Below are positions 16,521-26,308 of a stretch of 64,000 bases of DNA, one piece after another. Both the position numbers and the translations under genes were made by a program. Positions within the stretch are counted from its first letter, which is position 1. Every line of letters starts with the position of its first letter. Below the pieces are notes generated by a model that had not been told where the DNA came from, made no database searches, and was given only the letters and a program-made list of their open reading frames with translations. This stretch comes from Acidobacteriota bacterium. Its GTDB lineage: Bacteria > Acidobacteriota > Thermoanaerobaculia > Multivoradales > Multivoraceae. The stretch covers positions 620,001 to 684,000 of the forward strand of contig JAPOWR010000001.1 in assembly GCA_026707545.1 (NCBI GenBank), written 5' to 3'.

Positions 16521-17198
16521 TCAGCCGCTGAGCATCCTCTCCCGGCGCTCGGCGCGGACGAACGTCAGGGCGACGATCGCGGCGATCGCGAGGGCGGTGC
16601 CGATGCGGTTCTGCACGCTCAGCGCGAGCATCTGCGCGGCATCGGCTTCTTCCACCATGAGCGGGTTCCAGAACGGTGAGACGCGGAACGAGCTGAGCAG
16701 ACTGTTGAGACCGAGGAGGCCGATCGTGGCGAGGGAACCGGCCACGTCGCTGCGGAACAGGGTCGCGAAGCCCATCGCGGCGACGAGGTAGAAGACGACT
16801 CCCTGCGTTGCGCCGTACAGGCTCTGCAGGACCGGGAAGTCGGTGAAGAAGGCATAGGTGATGGCGGCCAGGAGAACGAGGCTCGAGAGCAGCATCAGGA
16901 TCGCGGCGGCGAGCTTGCCGAGCCAGACTCGATGGGCGCCGCCGGGCACGGTGTAGGCGATCTCCAGGCTGTGCTGGTCGAGCTCGCCGGTGATCGTGCG
17001 TCCACCCAGGAAGATGGCGAGAACCGCTACCGGCACGCCGATGAGGCTGTTCTGCGCCGCCGCTGGCTCCAGGCTGGGCCGCATTCCGGCTACGAGCATG
17101 AGTGCCTGTACCGCCAGCCATACCAGGGGCAAGAGCGGCAGCAGCCAGAACCTGCGTCCGGCAAGCAACACCGCGGAGGTGCGAAGCACGGTGATCAT
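16521..17198 (-). CDS. ABC-2 type permease (permease A)
   Basis: 225 residues. The ATG at 17198 overlaps the stop codon of the RND-ABC fusion gene as ATGA, so translation is coupled and the fused ATPase is its most probable partner. About six membrane segments are present, starting with RRFWLLPLLPLVWLAVQAL, then the conserved AYTVPGGAHRVWLGKL loop and LVAAMGFATLFRS. ABC-2 permeases export substrates such as drugs, polysaccharides or peptides. It is a paralogue of permease B, about 700 bases downstream. Both carry an EPAAAQN motif in the first loop and end in RAERRERML. Confidence 0.83.
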   Translation of the reverse strand: MITVLRTSAVLLAGRRFWLLPLLPLVWLAVQALMLVAGMRPSLEPAAAQNSLIGVPVAVLAIFLGGRTITGELDQHSLEIAYTVPGGAHRVWLGKLAAAILMLLSSLVLLAAITYAFFTDFPVLQSLYGATQGVVFYLVAAMGFATLFRSDVAGSLATIGLLGLNSLLSSFRVSPFWNPLMVEEADAAQMLALSVQNRIGTALAIAAIVALTFVRAERRERMLSG

Positions 17199-20100
17199 GC
17201 CGGCGCCTCACCGCGCGCGGCGCGAGCGAGCCACAGGTAGCCGTCCTCGAGGGTCGGCTCGACCGATTCAGCCCGGTCATCCGGGCGGTCGGCGGCGAGC
17301 ACGCGGAGGCTGCTCGTGCCGTCCGGTTCGGGCTTGCGGTCGGCCAGCACGGCGCCTTCGGGCAACTCGGGCGCCTCTTCTTCGTCCGCCGTCCGCCACG
17401 ACCACACCCGACCCTCCGCTTCCCGCGACAGCGCGGCCGGATGGCCGTCGAACACCATGCGGCCGCGAGTCAGCACGAGGACCCGGTCGCAGGCCACGGC
17501 GACATCCTCGACGACGTGGGTGGAGAAGAGCACGATCCGGTCTTTGGCCAGGCGCGAGAGGAGGTTGCGGAAGCGGACCCTCTCGCGGGGGTCGAGGCCG
17601 ACGGTCGGCTCATCGACGACGATGATCGGAGGCAACCGGAGCAGCGTGCGCGCCACCGCCACGCGCTGGCGCATGCCGCCCGAGTAGCCGCCGATCTGCT
17701 CGTCGGCCCGCTCGTCGAGCCCGACTTCCCGCAACAGGGTCGAGATGCGTTCGGCTCGCTCCGACTTGTCGATCTGGTAGAGCGCGGCGTAGTACTCGAG
17801 GTACTGGCGGGCGGTCAGCCGTGGCGGCAGGCCGGCGTCCTGGGGCAGGTAGCCGACGTAGCGTGCCAGGCGCGTTCGGACGCTGAGCAACGGTACGCCG
17901 CCGAGCGTGATCCGGCCCCGGGTCGAGTCGAGAATGCCGGTCAGCTGCCGGAGCAGCGTCGTCTTGCCGGCGCCGTTCGGGCCGAGGACTCCGACCATGC
18001 CGCGTTCGACCTCGAAGCTCACCGCGGCCAGGGCCTTGACGGTGTCGATGGGCAGATCCAGACCGAACACCTTCGTGGCCGCGGCGCGCCAGAGGCGAAG
18101 TATCTGACCGCGCCAGCCGCGGGTCCGCCGGCGGCGCGCCGACCGCTGCTCCCGACGCATTGTTTCCAGCCGCGCCGTGCGGCGTCCGAGCTGAACCAGC
18201 AGGATGACCGCGGAGACGATGCCGAGCGCAACGAACCCTCCCACTTCAGGATCGGCGACCATCTCCGGGAAGACCAGCCAGGCGAGAAGCGCCCAGGGCA
18301 GCAGGGCCGTCAACACGCCCTCGATACCGCCCGATTCGACGCGACCGAGATCGTCGGCGCGGCCGCGGGCGCGACGCACCTCGCGCAGCAGCCGGGAGCC
18401 GATCAACAGGATCGCGATCAGGACACCGAGGACGATCAGGCCGCCGCGCATCCGGGCTGCCAGGGCGATGGCGCCGGCGAAGATGAGCAGGAGAGGGAGC
18501 AGCCGATCCCGTGCGTCGGAGGGATGGAAGGCCTGACCGCCACGAGCGGCGACGCGCCGGGCGAAGTCGGTGGAAGTCCGCATCGCCCGGCGCACCGGCC
18601 CGGGGAGGCCGTACGTCTTGCGCAGGTGACGGACCACGAGCCTGGGTGGGCCGGCTGCCGTGTCGGGTTCCGGTGACGCCGGTTTCGGGAGCAGCCATAC
18701 GGTGACGCCGAGAAGCGCTCCTGCGATGAGTACCGTGGTGGTGACCTGCCAGAACATCGACTCGATCACGCCGAACGCGAACAGAGGCGCGGTGATCGCG
18801 ATCACGGCACCGAGCCATGTCAGCACGACCCAGGGGCCGACGCGGCTGAACAGTTCGTCGAGGCGTCGTAGAAAGACGAAGCCGACCGGGATGACGAGCA
18901 ACGTCAGCACGGTCGCAGTCAGAAGGCCGCCGATCACGAGCGTGGCGAAGGGTGGCCAGATCTCGTTCTCGCGCCCGGTGGCGATCGACAGAGGTGCGAG
19001 GGCGGCGACCGTCGTGGCGGAGGTCATCAGGACCGGGCGCGCGCGCTCGCGGACCGCGGCGAGGGCGGCCGCGCCGGCAGTCCAGCCGGCGCCAAGCGTG
19101 TGCTGCTGCATCCGGTCGACGAGCAGGACGGCCGGGTTGATCGCCAACCCCAGCAGGACGAGCGCACCGAGCAGAGCCATCGCCTCGAAGCCGATGCCGG
19201 TCAGCACCAGGGCCCACACCGAACCGAGCAGGGCGAGCGGAAGGGCGATCAGGACGAGTAGCGGCAACGTCAGCGACTCGAAGGTCACCGCCAGGACCAG
19301 GAAGACGAGTAGAACCACCGGCACCGCGATGCGCCGGAACCAGTTCGTGCTCTCCCCGGAACGGTCGAGCGCGATCGTCGTGCCCGCGGGCCGGTGGATG
19401 CTGGCGATCGCTTCGTCCAGGTTCCGGTCGAAGGCGTCGCGCGCCGGGCCTCGCCGCGGCACGTCCGGCGCTATGGTGTAGAAGACCTCCCGCTCGCGGA
19501 CGCCGTTGTGGTGGGTGATGACCGGCGAAGGCGGCGCCTGCCGCACCTGCGCGAGGGCAACGACCGGTAGGACACCGGCTCCGGTCGAGACGCGGAGCTG
19601 CTGCAGCCCACTGAGCGACACGTCGCGGTTGAAGCTGCTGCCGTCTGAGGACTCGGCCTCGTCGCGCTGGTTTTCCAGCCGTTGGACGACGATCGGCAAC
19701 TCCCGCCCGCTGTCCAGCGGATAGCCGGTGTTGATCCTGGTCCCCTCGCGGCCGGCCAGGTTCAGCATCGGCAGTACTTCGTCCAGGAGCACGCCGAAGG
19801 TGTCGAAGGCTCGCCGATTCGGACTCACGTGGAGTTCGTCCGGCCCCGGGCGTACCGCCGGGTAGGCGCTCGCTATGCCCTCGATCTCCCGCAACCGTTC
19901 GGTGACCTGGGACGCGAGGTCCGTCAACTGCTCGTTGTCGTTGCCGGAAAGGACGACCCGCGATGGGCCGCCGCCGAGCAGCTCCTGGGCGCCACCGCCT
20001 CTGCCGCCTCCGCCGCCTCCACGTCCCCCGGGGCCTTCCCCCTCACCCGGATTCAGCAGCTCTGCGCCGGCCCGTCGCGCTGGCGGCCGCAGCAGCTGGC

Positions 20101-22012
20101 GGACGCGCCTGGCCGTCAGATCCTCGGGCCGCTCATCTTCATCCACCAGGTGGACGGTGAGCGATCCTCCCTCTTCCCGGATCATGCTCTCCACGCGGTC
20201 GACGCCGTCGACCTCCCCGATCGTCTCAAGACGATCAAAGACGCGGACCGCCGACTCGAGACTCCCGCGGCCCTCCGGCAGCCGGACGGAGAGTTGAACC
20301 TGATCGGCGATCGGCGCCTGGCCCGTACCGCTCGAAGCAACGAGGAACAGGGCGGCGATGACACTCAGGACGACGGCGGCGACGACGCCGGTGATCCAGC
20401 TCGCCGGCCGGCGCAGCGCGGAGGCGAGCACGCCCGCGAACAGAATCCGGGTGGGGTCGGGCGACACCAGGCCGCCGAAGCGTTCGCGACGCTGGCGCAG
20501 CCTGGTCAACCGTCGAATCGCGGCCGGCGCGGCGAGGTGCCGTGCCAGAAGGGGCACCAGCCCGATCGCCACCAGGAGGGAACCGAACAGCGGCAACAGG
20601 ATGGCCAGCGACAGGAGAGCGATCAGGTTCTGGACGAGGGACGACTCCAGGTCGACGATGACGGCGGGCAGGAAGACGATCGCCGTGGTGACGGAGGCCG
20701 CGACGATGGCGCGGCCGGTGCGGCGAATGCCCCCGGCAGCGGCGTCGTCGGGACTCCTGCCGCGTTCCAGGCGCCGCTGGACGGACTCGAACACGACCAC
20801 GCTGTTGTCCACGATGAGTCCGACGCCGACGGCCAGCCCGAAGAGCGTGAACAGGTTGAGCGACAGGCCGGCCACGTAGAGAAAGGAAAGGGCCACGGCC
20901 AGACTGACCGGCACGGCGACCGCGACAACGGCCACCGCGCGCCACTGGCGCAGGAAGAGGAAGAGGACCAGTAGAGCGATCCCGAAACCCGAGAGACCGA
21001 GGTTCCGCAGCCGGTCGATCTGCGTTTCGACGAGTTCGGCTGCGTCGAAGCTGACGAGCAGGCGGATGCCGAGCGGAGTGAACTCCTCGTTGATCTCGTC
21101 AATCCGGCGGCGCAGATCGCGGCCGAGTCGCACCAGGTTGGCGCCTTCCTCCTGGAACACAATGACGCCCACCGACGGCTCGCCGTTGACCCGGTACAGC
21201 ATCTGGCGCCGGCCGGAGCCGATCTCCACTTCGGCTACGTGGCGGACCAGGACGGGACGGTCGGGGATGATCCGGACTTCGCCCATCGACACCGGGCCGG
21301 CAGGCCGGCCGTCGAGCATCACCGCCGTCCGTCCAGCCTCGTCCTCCAGGCTGCCGAGGTAGCGGAGGCGTCCTGCCGCACCGCGCACCGCGGCGGTTAC
21401 CTGCTCCGTCGTCACGCCGAGCGCGGCGCAGCGGTTCGGGTCGACCCACACGGTCAACTGGCGCGAGGCGCCGCCGCCCAACATCGCCTGGCTGACTCCC
21501 GGCACCGCGGCCAGGCGAGGGGTGATCATCTCGTCGACCAGGTCGTACAGCGCGTCCGCGTCGTCGGAACCGGTGACCTGCAGGATCATGGCGAAGCTCG
21601 AGAACACGCTCGTGTCGTCGGCCTGCACGTCCAGGAAGGTGTCGCGCGGTTGTGTCCGCGCGAGATCCGCAGCGATGCGGCGCATCTCGAGTTCGCGTAC
21701 CTTCAGATCGACGCCGCGTTCGAAGCGGACGGTGAAGCTGCCGCTCGAACCGGTCACTTCGCCCCAGGTTTCGGCCACCCGGGGCAGCGTGCGGACCCGG
21801 GCTTCGAGCGGCATCAGGATTTCCCGCTCGACCGTCTCCGGCTCGCTGCCGGGGCGGAAGAAGCTGACGTAGAGCGAGTCGCCCGTCAGAGCGGGAAGTA
21901 GTTCGACCGGCAGTCGCTGCCAGGCGAACCCGCCGAGCATGACGAGCGCCACGAAGAACATCGACACCGCCACCGGGCGGCGGATGGCGAGCGTGTCGAG
22001 ACCGGCCTTCAC
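17195..22012 (-). CDS. RND efflux transporter fused to an ABC ATPase
   Basis: 1605 residues in one uninterrupted frame, far longer than a normal RND pump (about 1000-1050). Residues 1 to about 1040 form an HAE-1/AcrB-like RND permease: first helix after RRPVAVSMFF, VDNSVVVFES in the TM4 region, and a Gly-rich insertion within the second periplasmic half. Two extra helices follow (about 1045-1105). Then RLVVRHLRKTYG (about 1122-1133) looks like the first strand of an ABC domain. Next come about 190 residues with roughly four more helices, and the ABC domain resumes at KALAAVSFEVERG with Walker A GPNGAGKTT (about 1343), signature YSGGMRQRVAVARTL, Walker B IIVVDEPTVGLDP and FSTHVVEDV. All ATPase motifs are intact. 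It should energise permease A, whose gene overlaps the stop codon. Assembly artefact is unlikely given the single frame, but not excluded. Confidence 0.88.
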   Translation of the reverse strand: MKAGLDTLAIRRPVAVSMFFVALVMLGGFAWQRLPVELLPALTGDSLYVSFFRPGSEPETVEREILMPLEARVRTLPRVAETWGEVTGSSGSFTVRFERGVDLKVRELEMRRIAADLARTQPRDTFLDVQADDTSVFSSFAMILQVTGSDDADALYDLVDEMITPRLAAVPGVSQAMLGGGASRQLTVWVDPNRCAALGVTTEQVTAAVRGAAGRLRYLGSLEDEAGRTAVMLDGRPAGPVSMGEVRIIPDRPVLVRHVAEVEIGSGRRQMLYRVNGEPSVGVIVFQEEGANLVRLGRDLRRRIDEINEEFTPLGIRLLVSFDAAELVETQIDRLRNLGLSGFGIALLVLFLFLRQWRAVAVVAVAVPVSLAVALSFLYVAGLSLNLFTLFGLAVGVGLIVDNSVVVFESVQRRLERGRSPDDAAAGGIRRTGRAIVAASVTTAIVFLPAVIVDLESSLVQNLIALLSLAILLPLFGSLLVAIGLVPLLARHLAAPAAIRRLTRLRQRRERFGGLVSPDPTRILFAGVLASALRRPASWITGVVAAVVLSVIAALFLVASSGTGQAPIADQVQLSVRLPEGRGSLESAVRVFDRLETIGEVDGVDRVESMIREEGGSLTVHLVDEDERPEDLTARRVRQLLRPPARRAGAELLNPGEGEGPGGRGGGGGGRGGGAQELLGGGPSRVVLSGNDNEQLTDLASQVTERLREIEGIASAYPAVRPGPDELHVSPNRRAFDTFGVLLDEVLPMLNLAGREGTRINTGYPLDSGRELPIVVQRLENQRDEAESSDGSSFNRDVSLSGLQQLRVSTGAGVLPVVALAQVRQAPPSPVITHHNGVREREVFYTIAPDVPRRGPARDAFDRNLDEAIASIHRPAGTTIALDRSGESTNWFRRIAVPVVLLVFLVLAVTFESLTLPLLVLIALPLALLGSVWALVLTGIGFEAMALLGALVLLGLAINPAVLLVDRMQQHTLGAGWTAGAAALAAVRERARPVLMTSATTVAALAPLSIATGRENEIWPPFATLVIGGLLTATVLTLLVIPVGFVFLRRLDELFSRVGPWVVLTWLGAVIAITAPLFAFGVIESMFWQVTTTVLIAGALLGVTVWLLPKPASPEPDTAAGPPRLVVRHLRKTYGLPGPVRRAMRTSTDFARRVAARGGQAFHPSDARDRLLPLLLIFAGAIALAARMRGGLIVLGVLIAILLIGSRLLREVRRARGRADDLGRVESGGIEGVLTALLPWALLAWLVFPEMVADPEVGGFVALGIVSAVILLVQLGRRTARLETMRREQRSARRRRTRGWRGQILRLWRAAATKVFGLDLPIDTVKALAAVSFEVERGMVGVLGPNGAGKTTLLRQLTGILDSTRGRITLGGVPLLSVRTRLARYVGYLPQDAGLPPRLTARQYLEYYAALYQIDKSERAERISTLLREVGLDERADEQIGGYSGGMRQRVAVARTLLRLPPIIVVDEPTVGLDPRERVRFRNLLSRLAKDRIVLFSTHVVEDVAVACDRVLVLTRGRMVFDGHPAALSREAEGRVWSWRTADEEEAPELPEGAVLADRKPEPDGTSSLRVLAADRPDDRAESVEPTLEDGYLWLARAARGEAPA

Positions 22013-22024
22013 GGCACTTTCAGG

Positions 22025-25000
22025 TCAGGCGTCCGCGGTCGGCCGCCGGCGCCGGGTCACTCTCAGCGAGTCGAGAATCAGGTACAGGCAGGGCAGCACC
22101 AGCAGCGAGCCGACGGTTGAGGTGACGATGCCGCCGATGATCGTGAAGGCCATCGGGCTTCGCAGTTCGGCTGCCTCGCCGGCGCCGACGGCGAGCGGCA
22201 GCAGAACGAGCACCGTGGTGAGGGTCGTCATGAGGATCGGCCGCAGCCGGATCGCCGCGGCCCGGGCCAGGGCGGCTCGCCTCTCGATGCCCGCGGCCAT
22301 CAACCGCCGCGCGGTGGCGATCAGGAGCACGGCGTCGTTCACCGCGACACCGGCGAGCACGATCAATCCGAGCAGCGCCATCACGCCGACCGGCCTGCCC
22401 ATGGGGCCCAGCGTGCAGGCGACGCCGAGCAGCGCGAGCGGGATCGAGAACAGCACGGTGAGGGGTTGCAGGAGGGACTCGAACGTGCCCGCAAGCACCA
22501 TGAGGACGAGCACGATCGCCAGGATGCCCGCGAGCCGCAGTTCGGACGTGGCGCGTTGGCGTTCCTCCTCCTCGCCGGCCAGCCGCACGATCAGGCCGGG
22601 AGGAAGGTCGGTCGTGGAAATCGCCTCGTTCGCCGCCGCGATGGCTCGCGGATAGTCGCTGCCTTCTGCGATCCGGGCGGTGACCTGCGCCACGCGCCGC
22701 TGGTCGCGGCGGAAGACCTCGCGCGCTCCCTCCGTCGGCACGAAGCGCGCGACCTGTCCGAGGACGAGATCGGCTCCGGCGCTGCTGGTGAAGCGGAGTC
22801 CGGCGAGTTCCTCGGGCCGCGGTTGGGGCAGGGAGAGGACGACGTGCCGCTCCTCGTCGCCGACCGACAGCAACGTGACCTTGCGGCCGTCGAGCGCCGA
22901 TTGGAGTACGCGGGCGATCGTCTCGAGATCGACGCCCAGGCCGTCGGCCATCGCCCGGTCGAGTTCGATCCGCAGTTCGGGCGGGCCGCCCTCGAAGGAG
23001 GAACGAACGTTCCAGAGTTCCCCATGGGTGGCGAGAGCGTCACGGAGGCTCGTCGAAGCAGAGCGCAGATCGGGGAGCGACTGACCGGCGATCTCGACCA
23101 CGATGGGGGGGCCGGACGATCCCAGGGCCTCGGCGAGCGCCGATGTTCCGACCTCCCATTCGATCTCGGTATCGGGGATCTCGGTGAAGTTCGGGGACAG
23201 GGCTGCCACGAGCTGACCGCCCGTGGGACCCTCGGCCGACAGACGCACGAGGAGCCGGGCGGTGTTCTCTTCGGTCAATTCGGTGGTCACCAGCCGGTCG
23301 TCCTCCGGCAGCCGCCCGACCTCGGCCTGGATCGCCTCGAGGTGGTCGCCGGCGGCCTGGCGCACCGCCTGCTCCAGCGTGGCGATGGCGGCCGCGGTTG
23401 CCTCGACTCGCTGACCGGGCGGTCCGACCATGCGCACCGAGAACTGCCTTGGATCGGCCGGCGGCAGCAGTTCGCTGCCCAGGCCGAGCAGGACGTTCAC
23501 CGCGGCCGCGGCCGCCAGCACGGCGGCGCCGACGACGAGCCAGCGCAGACGGAGCAGGAACAGCACGAACCGCTCGACCGCGTCGAACGCCCAACCCAGA
23601 GGGCGGGCCTCGCCGCCATCCGGAACGTCTGTCGAGGCGTCCACGGCTGCGACCGCCGCTTCCTCGCTGTCGGACGCCGGTTTGCCGCGCGGAAGGAACC
23701 AGCGCGACAGGGCCGGAATCAGCAACATCGCCACCGCGAGCGAAGCGGCCAGCGAGGCGGTAACGGTGAAGGCGATGCCCTCGATCAGCCGCGCGGCCAG
23801 CCCCTGCACGAAGAGAACGGGCAGGAAGACGACGCAGGTCGTCAGCGTCGACGCCGCGATCGCTCCGGCGACTTCGCCGGTACCCCGGGCGGAGCTGTCG
23901 GCAGCGGAAGCTCCAGGGCGGTGGCGCCGGTGGATGCTCTCGACGACGACGATCGCATTGTCCACGAGCATGCCGGCGCCGAGCGCCAGCCCGGCCCGGG
24001 TGATGATGTTGAGCGAATGGTCCCAGAGGCGCATCGCGAACAGGGCGACGAAGAGGGAGACGGGCACGGCGGAAGCGACGACCACCGTCGGACCGAGCGA
24101 GCGCAGAAACAGGGCCAGGACGACGACGGCCAGCGCGATGCCGACCAGCGCTGCGTTCTGCAGGTCGGCCATCGCGTCCTCCACCAGGGCGGCGTCGTCG
24201 TTGACCATCGACACCTGCACCCGGGGCAGGTCGAGCTCGAGGTTCTCGAGCGCCGCTCGCACGGTGCGCGAGACCTCGACCGTGTTCGCGCCGGCCTCCT
24301 TGAACACCTGCAGACCGACACCCTCCTGGCCGTTGACGCGAACGAGGTGGTCGATCTCTCCGTGGGCGACTTCCACGTCGGCCACGTCGGAAACCCGGAT
24401 CGGTTGCCGGACCTGCTCGCCACCTGTCGCGGCCTGGGTGCGGTAACGGATGACGACCCGCTCCACGTCCCGCGGGTTGCGGAAGCGGGAGATGCCACGG
24501 ACCAGGAAAACCTGGCCGCGATCCTCCAGGGTGCCGGCGTCGATGTCGACGTTCTCGGCGACCAGGCGCTGCTCCAGTTGGCTCAGCGTGACGCCGAACG
24601 CCTGCAGACGGTAGCGGTCGACCCGTACGCGCACTTCCAGCTCGCGACCGCCCAGAACGCGCACCTCGGCGACGTCGGCGAGCTGCTCCATGGCGGGCGC
24701 CACCTGGCGTCGCGCCAGACGGCGGAGTTCAGCGAGATCCGGGCCGCCCGGCTCGGAGGCCAGTCCCAGGGTCATGACCGGCGACTGCCTGGGGTCGAGC
24801 TGGCGGACCAGGACCTCGTCGACTTCGGGGTCGGCCGCGACCGGGTTGATCGCCTTCTGGACCTCGATCAGCGCCAGGTCCATGTCGGCTTCCCAGTCGA
24901 AACGCACCGTGGCGATCAGCCGGCCGGTGCGCGCGACCTGCTGGACCTCGCGGATGCCGCGCACCGTGAACAGGCGCTGCTCGACCTGTTCGCCGTATAG

Positions 25001-25207
25001 CCGCTCCATCTCCGTCGGAGGCCGGTCACCGGAGCGCACCGCGACGACGATCGTCGGCGAGCGCAGGTCGGGGAGGAGGTCGATCGGCAGTTCGCGCCAC
25101 GACATCCAGCCGACGAGGGCGAATGCCAGGGCGGTGACGGTGACCGCTACCGGACGGCGGGCGGCGAGGCGGGCCGGGCCGGAACCTCCACCGGGAGCAG
25201 CGATCAC
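22025..25207 (-). CDS. RND efflux transporter permease (HAE-1/AcrB-like)
   Basis: 1060 residues, normal for the family. It starts after a basic Gly/Pro-rich stretch with RRPVAVTVTALAFALVGW, then WRELPIDLLPDLRSPTI. The TM4 region reads GAGMLVDNAIVVVESIHRR, and TM10 VAVNDAVLLIATARRL. RND pumps of this class work as trimers in the inner membrane, driven by the proton gradient, with a membrane-fusion protein and an outer-membrane channel. The former is encoded 27 bases upstream; no TolC-like gene is in the window. The gene ends 12 bases before the RND-ABC fusion, so the two RND subunits may form a hetero-oligomer, as known for MdtBC. Confidence 0.92.
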   Translation of the reverse strand: MIAAPGGGSGPARLAARRPVAVTVTALAFALVGWMSWRELPIDLLPDLRSPTIVVAVRSGDRPPTEMERLYGEQVEQRLFTVRGIREVQQVARTGRLIATVRFDWEADMDLALIEVQKAINPVAADPEVDEVLVRQLDPRQSPVMTLGLASEPGGPDLAELRRLARRQVAPAMEQLADVAEVRVLGGRELEVRVRVDRYRLQAFGVTLSQLEQRLVAENVDIDAGTLEDRGQVFLVRGISRFRNPRDVERVVIRYRTQAATGGEQVRQPIRVSDVADVEVAHGEIDHLVRVNGQEGVGLQVFKEAGANTVEVSRTVRAALENLELDLPRVQVSMVNDDAALVEDAMADLQNAALVGIALAVVVLALFLRSLGPTVVVASAVPVSLFVALFAMRLWDHSLNIITRAGLALGAGMLVDNAIVVVESIHRRHRPGASAADSSARGTGEVAGAIAASTLTTCVVFLPVLFVQGLAARLIEGIAFTVTASLAASLAVAMLLIPALSRWFLPRGKPASDSEEAAVAAVDASTDVPDGGEARPLGWAFDAVERFVLFLLRLRWLVVGAAVLAAAAAVNVLLGLGSELLPPADPRQFSVRMVGPPGQRVEATAAAIATLEQAVRQAAGDHLEAIQAEVGRLPEDDRLVTTELTEENTARLLVRLSAEGPTGGQLVAALSPNFTEIPDTEIEWEVGTSALAEALGSSGPPIVVEIAGQSLPDLRSASTSLRDALATHGELWNVRSSFEGGPPELRIELDRAMADGLGVDLETIARVLQSALDGRKVTLLSVGDEERHVVLSLPQPRPEELAGLRFTSSAGADLVLGQVARFVPTEGAREVFRRDQRRVAQVTARIAEGSDYPRAIAAANEAISTTDLPPGLIVRLAGEEEERQRATSELRLAGILAIVLVLMVLAGTFESLLQPLTVLFSIPLALLGVACTLGPMGRPVGVMALLGLIVLAGVAVNDAVLLIATARRLMAAGIERRAALARAAAIRLRPILMTTLTTVLVLLPLAVGAGEAAELRSPMAFTIIGGIVTSTVGSLLVLPCLYLILDSLRVTRRRRPTADA

Positions 25208-25234
25208 GGTTGCCCGACCTCCCGGCGGGCGGCG

Positions 25235-26308
25235 CTAGCCGGACACCCGGACGCGTGTGCCGTCGGTCAGGGTTTCGAGTCCGCGCACAACGATCCGCTC
25301 GCCGATCTCGAGCCCCTGGCGGACTTCCGCGATCTCGTCGTCGCCGAGACCGAGCACCACCTCGCGCCGCACGGCACGCTGACCGTCGAGCACGAACACG
25401 ACCCGCCGGCCGCCGCGCTCGGTGACCGCTTCGCGGGGGATGACGGGCACGGCGTTGCGCTGTTCCACGACCAGGGTGACCTCGACGAACATGCCGGGCC
25501 GCAGCAGGCCGCCAGGGTTGTTGATCGCCACTTCAGCGCGGAAGGTATGAGTCGTCGGATCGACTTCGGGAGACAGGCGGACGACCGCGCCTTCGAAAGT
25601 GACGTCTTCCCAGGCGAAGTGGCGGAGGCGCCCCTTCTGACCCGGATGCACCCGCGCCAGCTCGGGGCCGACCAGGTCGATGTCGGCGACCAGGGAGTCG
25701 ACGGGAGCGATCCGCGCGACCTGGAAGCCCTGGTACACGAGCTGCCCGTCCGCGATCGGCATGCCGCTCGTGTCGCGGGCCAATTCCATCAGCACGCCGC
25801 CAATGGGCGTGAGCATCCGCGCACGATCTTCCGTCAGCAGGCTCTGTTCCCAGGTTGCCTTGGCGTCCTCGAGCGCGGTCTCGGCCCGCCGCAACTCCTC
25901 GGCCGCGATCAGTTCCTGCTGGAACAGCCGGGCGCGCGCGTCGCGTTCGGCGAGCGCGCCCTGGTAGGCCTGGTGCGTCGCCTCCACGCGGGCCGCCAGG
26001 CGCGCGTCCTCGCCGGTGACTTCGGCGATCATCTGGTCGGGGACCACGCGATCTCCCTCGGCAAGCCGGCTGCCGTTCTTGTTCCGGCCGATCTGGAGCC
26101 GGCCTGGCGTCTCGACCTGGAGCACGATGCTCTCCGCGGCGCGCAGGGTGCCGGTGGCGATGATCAGGTCCTCGACGTTGCCCGTGCGGACCTCGGCTGC
26201 GCTCACCGGGACCAGGAAGTCGACGGTACTGGTCGTGCCAGCGGCGTCACAGCCCATGACCAGGACGCAGGCGGCGGCCGCGGCGCCCAGACGCAGCCGC
26301 CCGCTCAC
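25235..26308 (-). CDS. RND periplasmic adaptor (membrane-fusion lipoprotein)
   Basis: 357 residues from a GTG at 26308 that overlaps the upstream stop as GTGA. The signal carries a lipobox VLVMGCDAAG, so the adaptor is probably anchored in the inner membrane by lipid, like AcrA. Expected parts follow in order: barrel-sandwich start (GTLRAAESIVLQVETPG), a coiled hairpin (about 100-150, rich in Ala/Glu/Arg, with LAERDARARLFQQELIAAEE), then HlyD-like strands with LSPEVDPTTHTFRAEV and LRPGMFVEVTLVVE. It should link the two RND subunits encoded downstream to an outer-membrane factor encoded elsewhere. Confidence 0.9.
   Translation of the reverse strand: MSGRLRLGAAAAACVLVMGCDAAGTTSTVDFLVPVSAAEVRTGNVEDLIIATGTLRAAESIVLQVETPGRLQIGRNKNGSRLAEGDRVVPDQMIAEVTGEDARLAARVEATHQAYQGALAERDARARLFQQELIAAEELRRAETALEDAKATWEQSLLTEDRARMLTPIGGVLMELARDTSGMPIADGQLVYQGFQVARIAPVDSLVADIDLVGPELARVHPGQKGRLRHFAWEDVTFEGAVVRLSPEVDPTTHTFRAEVAINNPGGLLRPGMFVEVTLVVEQRNAVPVIPREAVTERGGRRVVFVLDGQRAVRREVVLGLGDDEIAEVRQGLEIGERIVVRGLETLTDGTRVRVSG

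Noticed and set aside
14382..17200. Reading the small-peptide cluster as a classical class II bacteriocin or lanthipeptide cluster.
   Set aside because: There is no C39 peptidase transporter, no LanM/LanBC, no radical SAM or YcaO gene and no immunity-like gene, so only a loose analogy is justified.
22466..25000. An 844-codon plus-strand frame.
   Set aside because: It is antisense to the RND transporter gene, is rich in Arg, Gly, Gln and His, and shows no domain.
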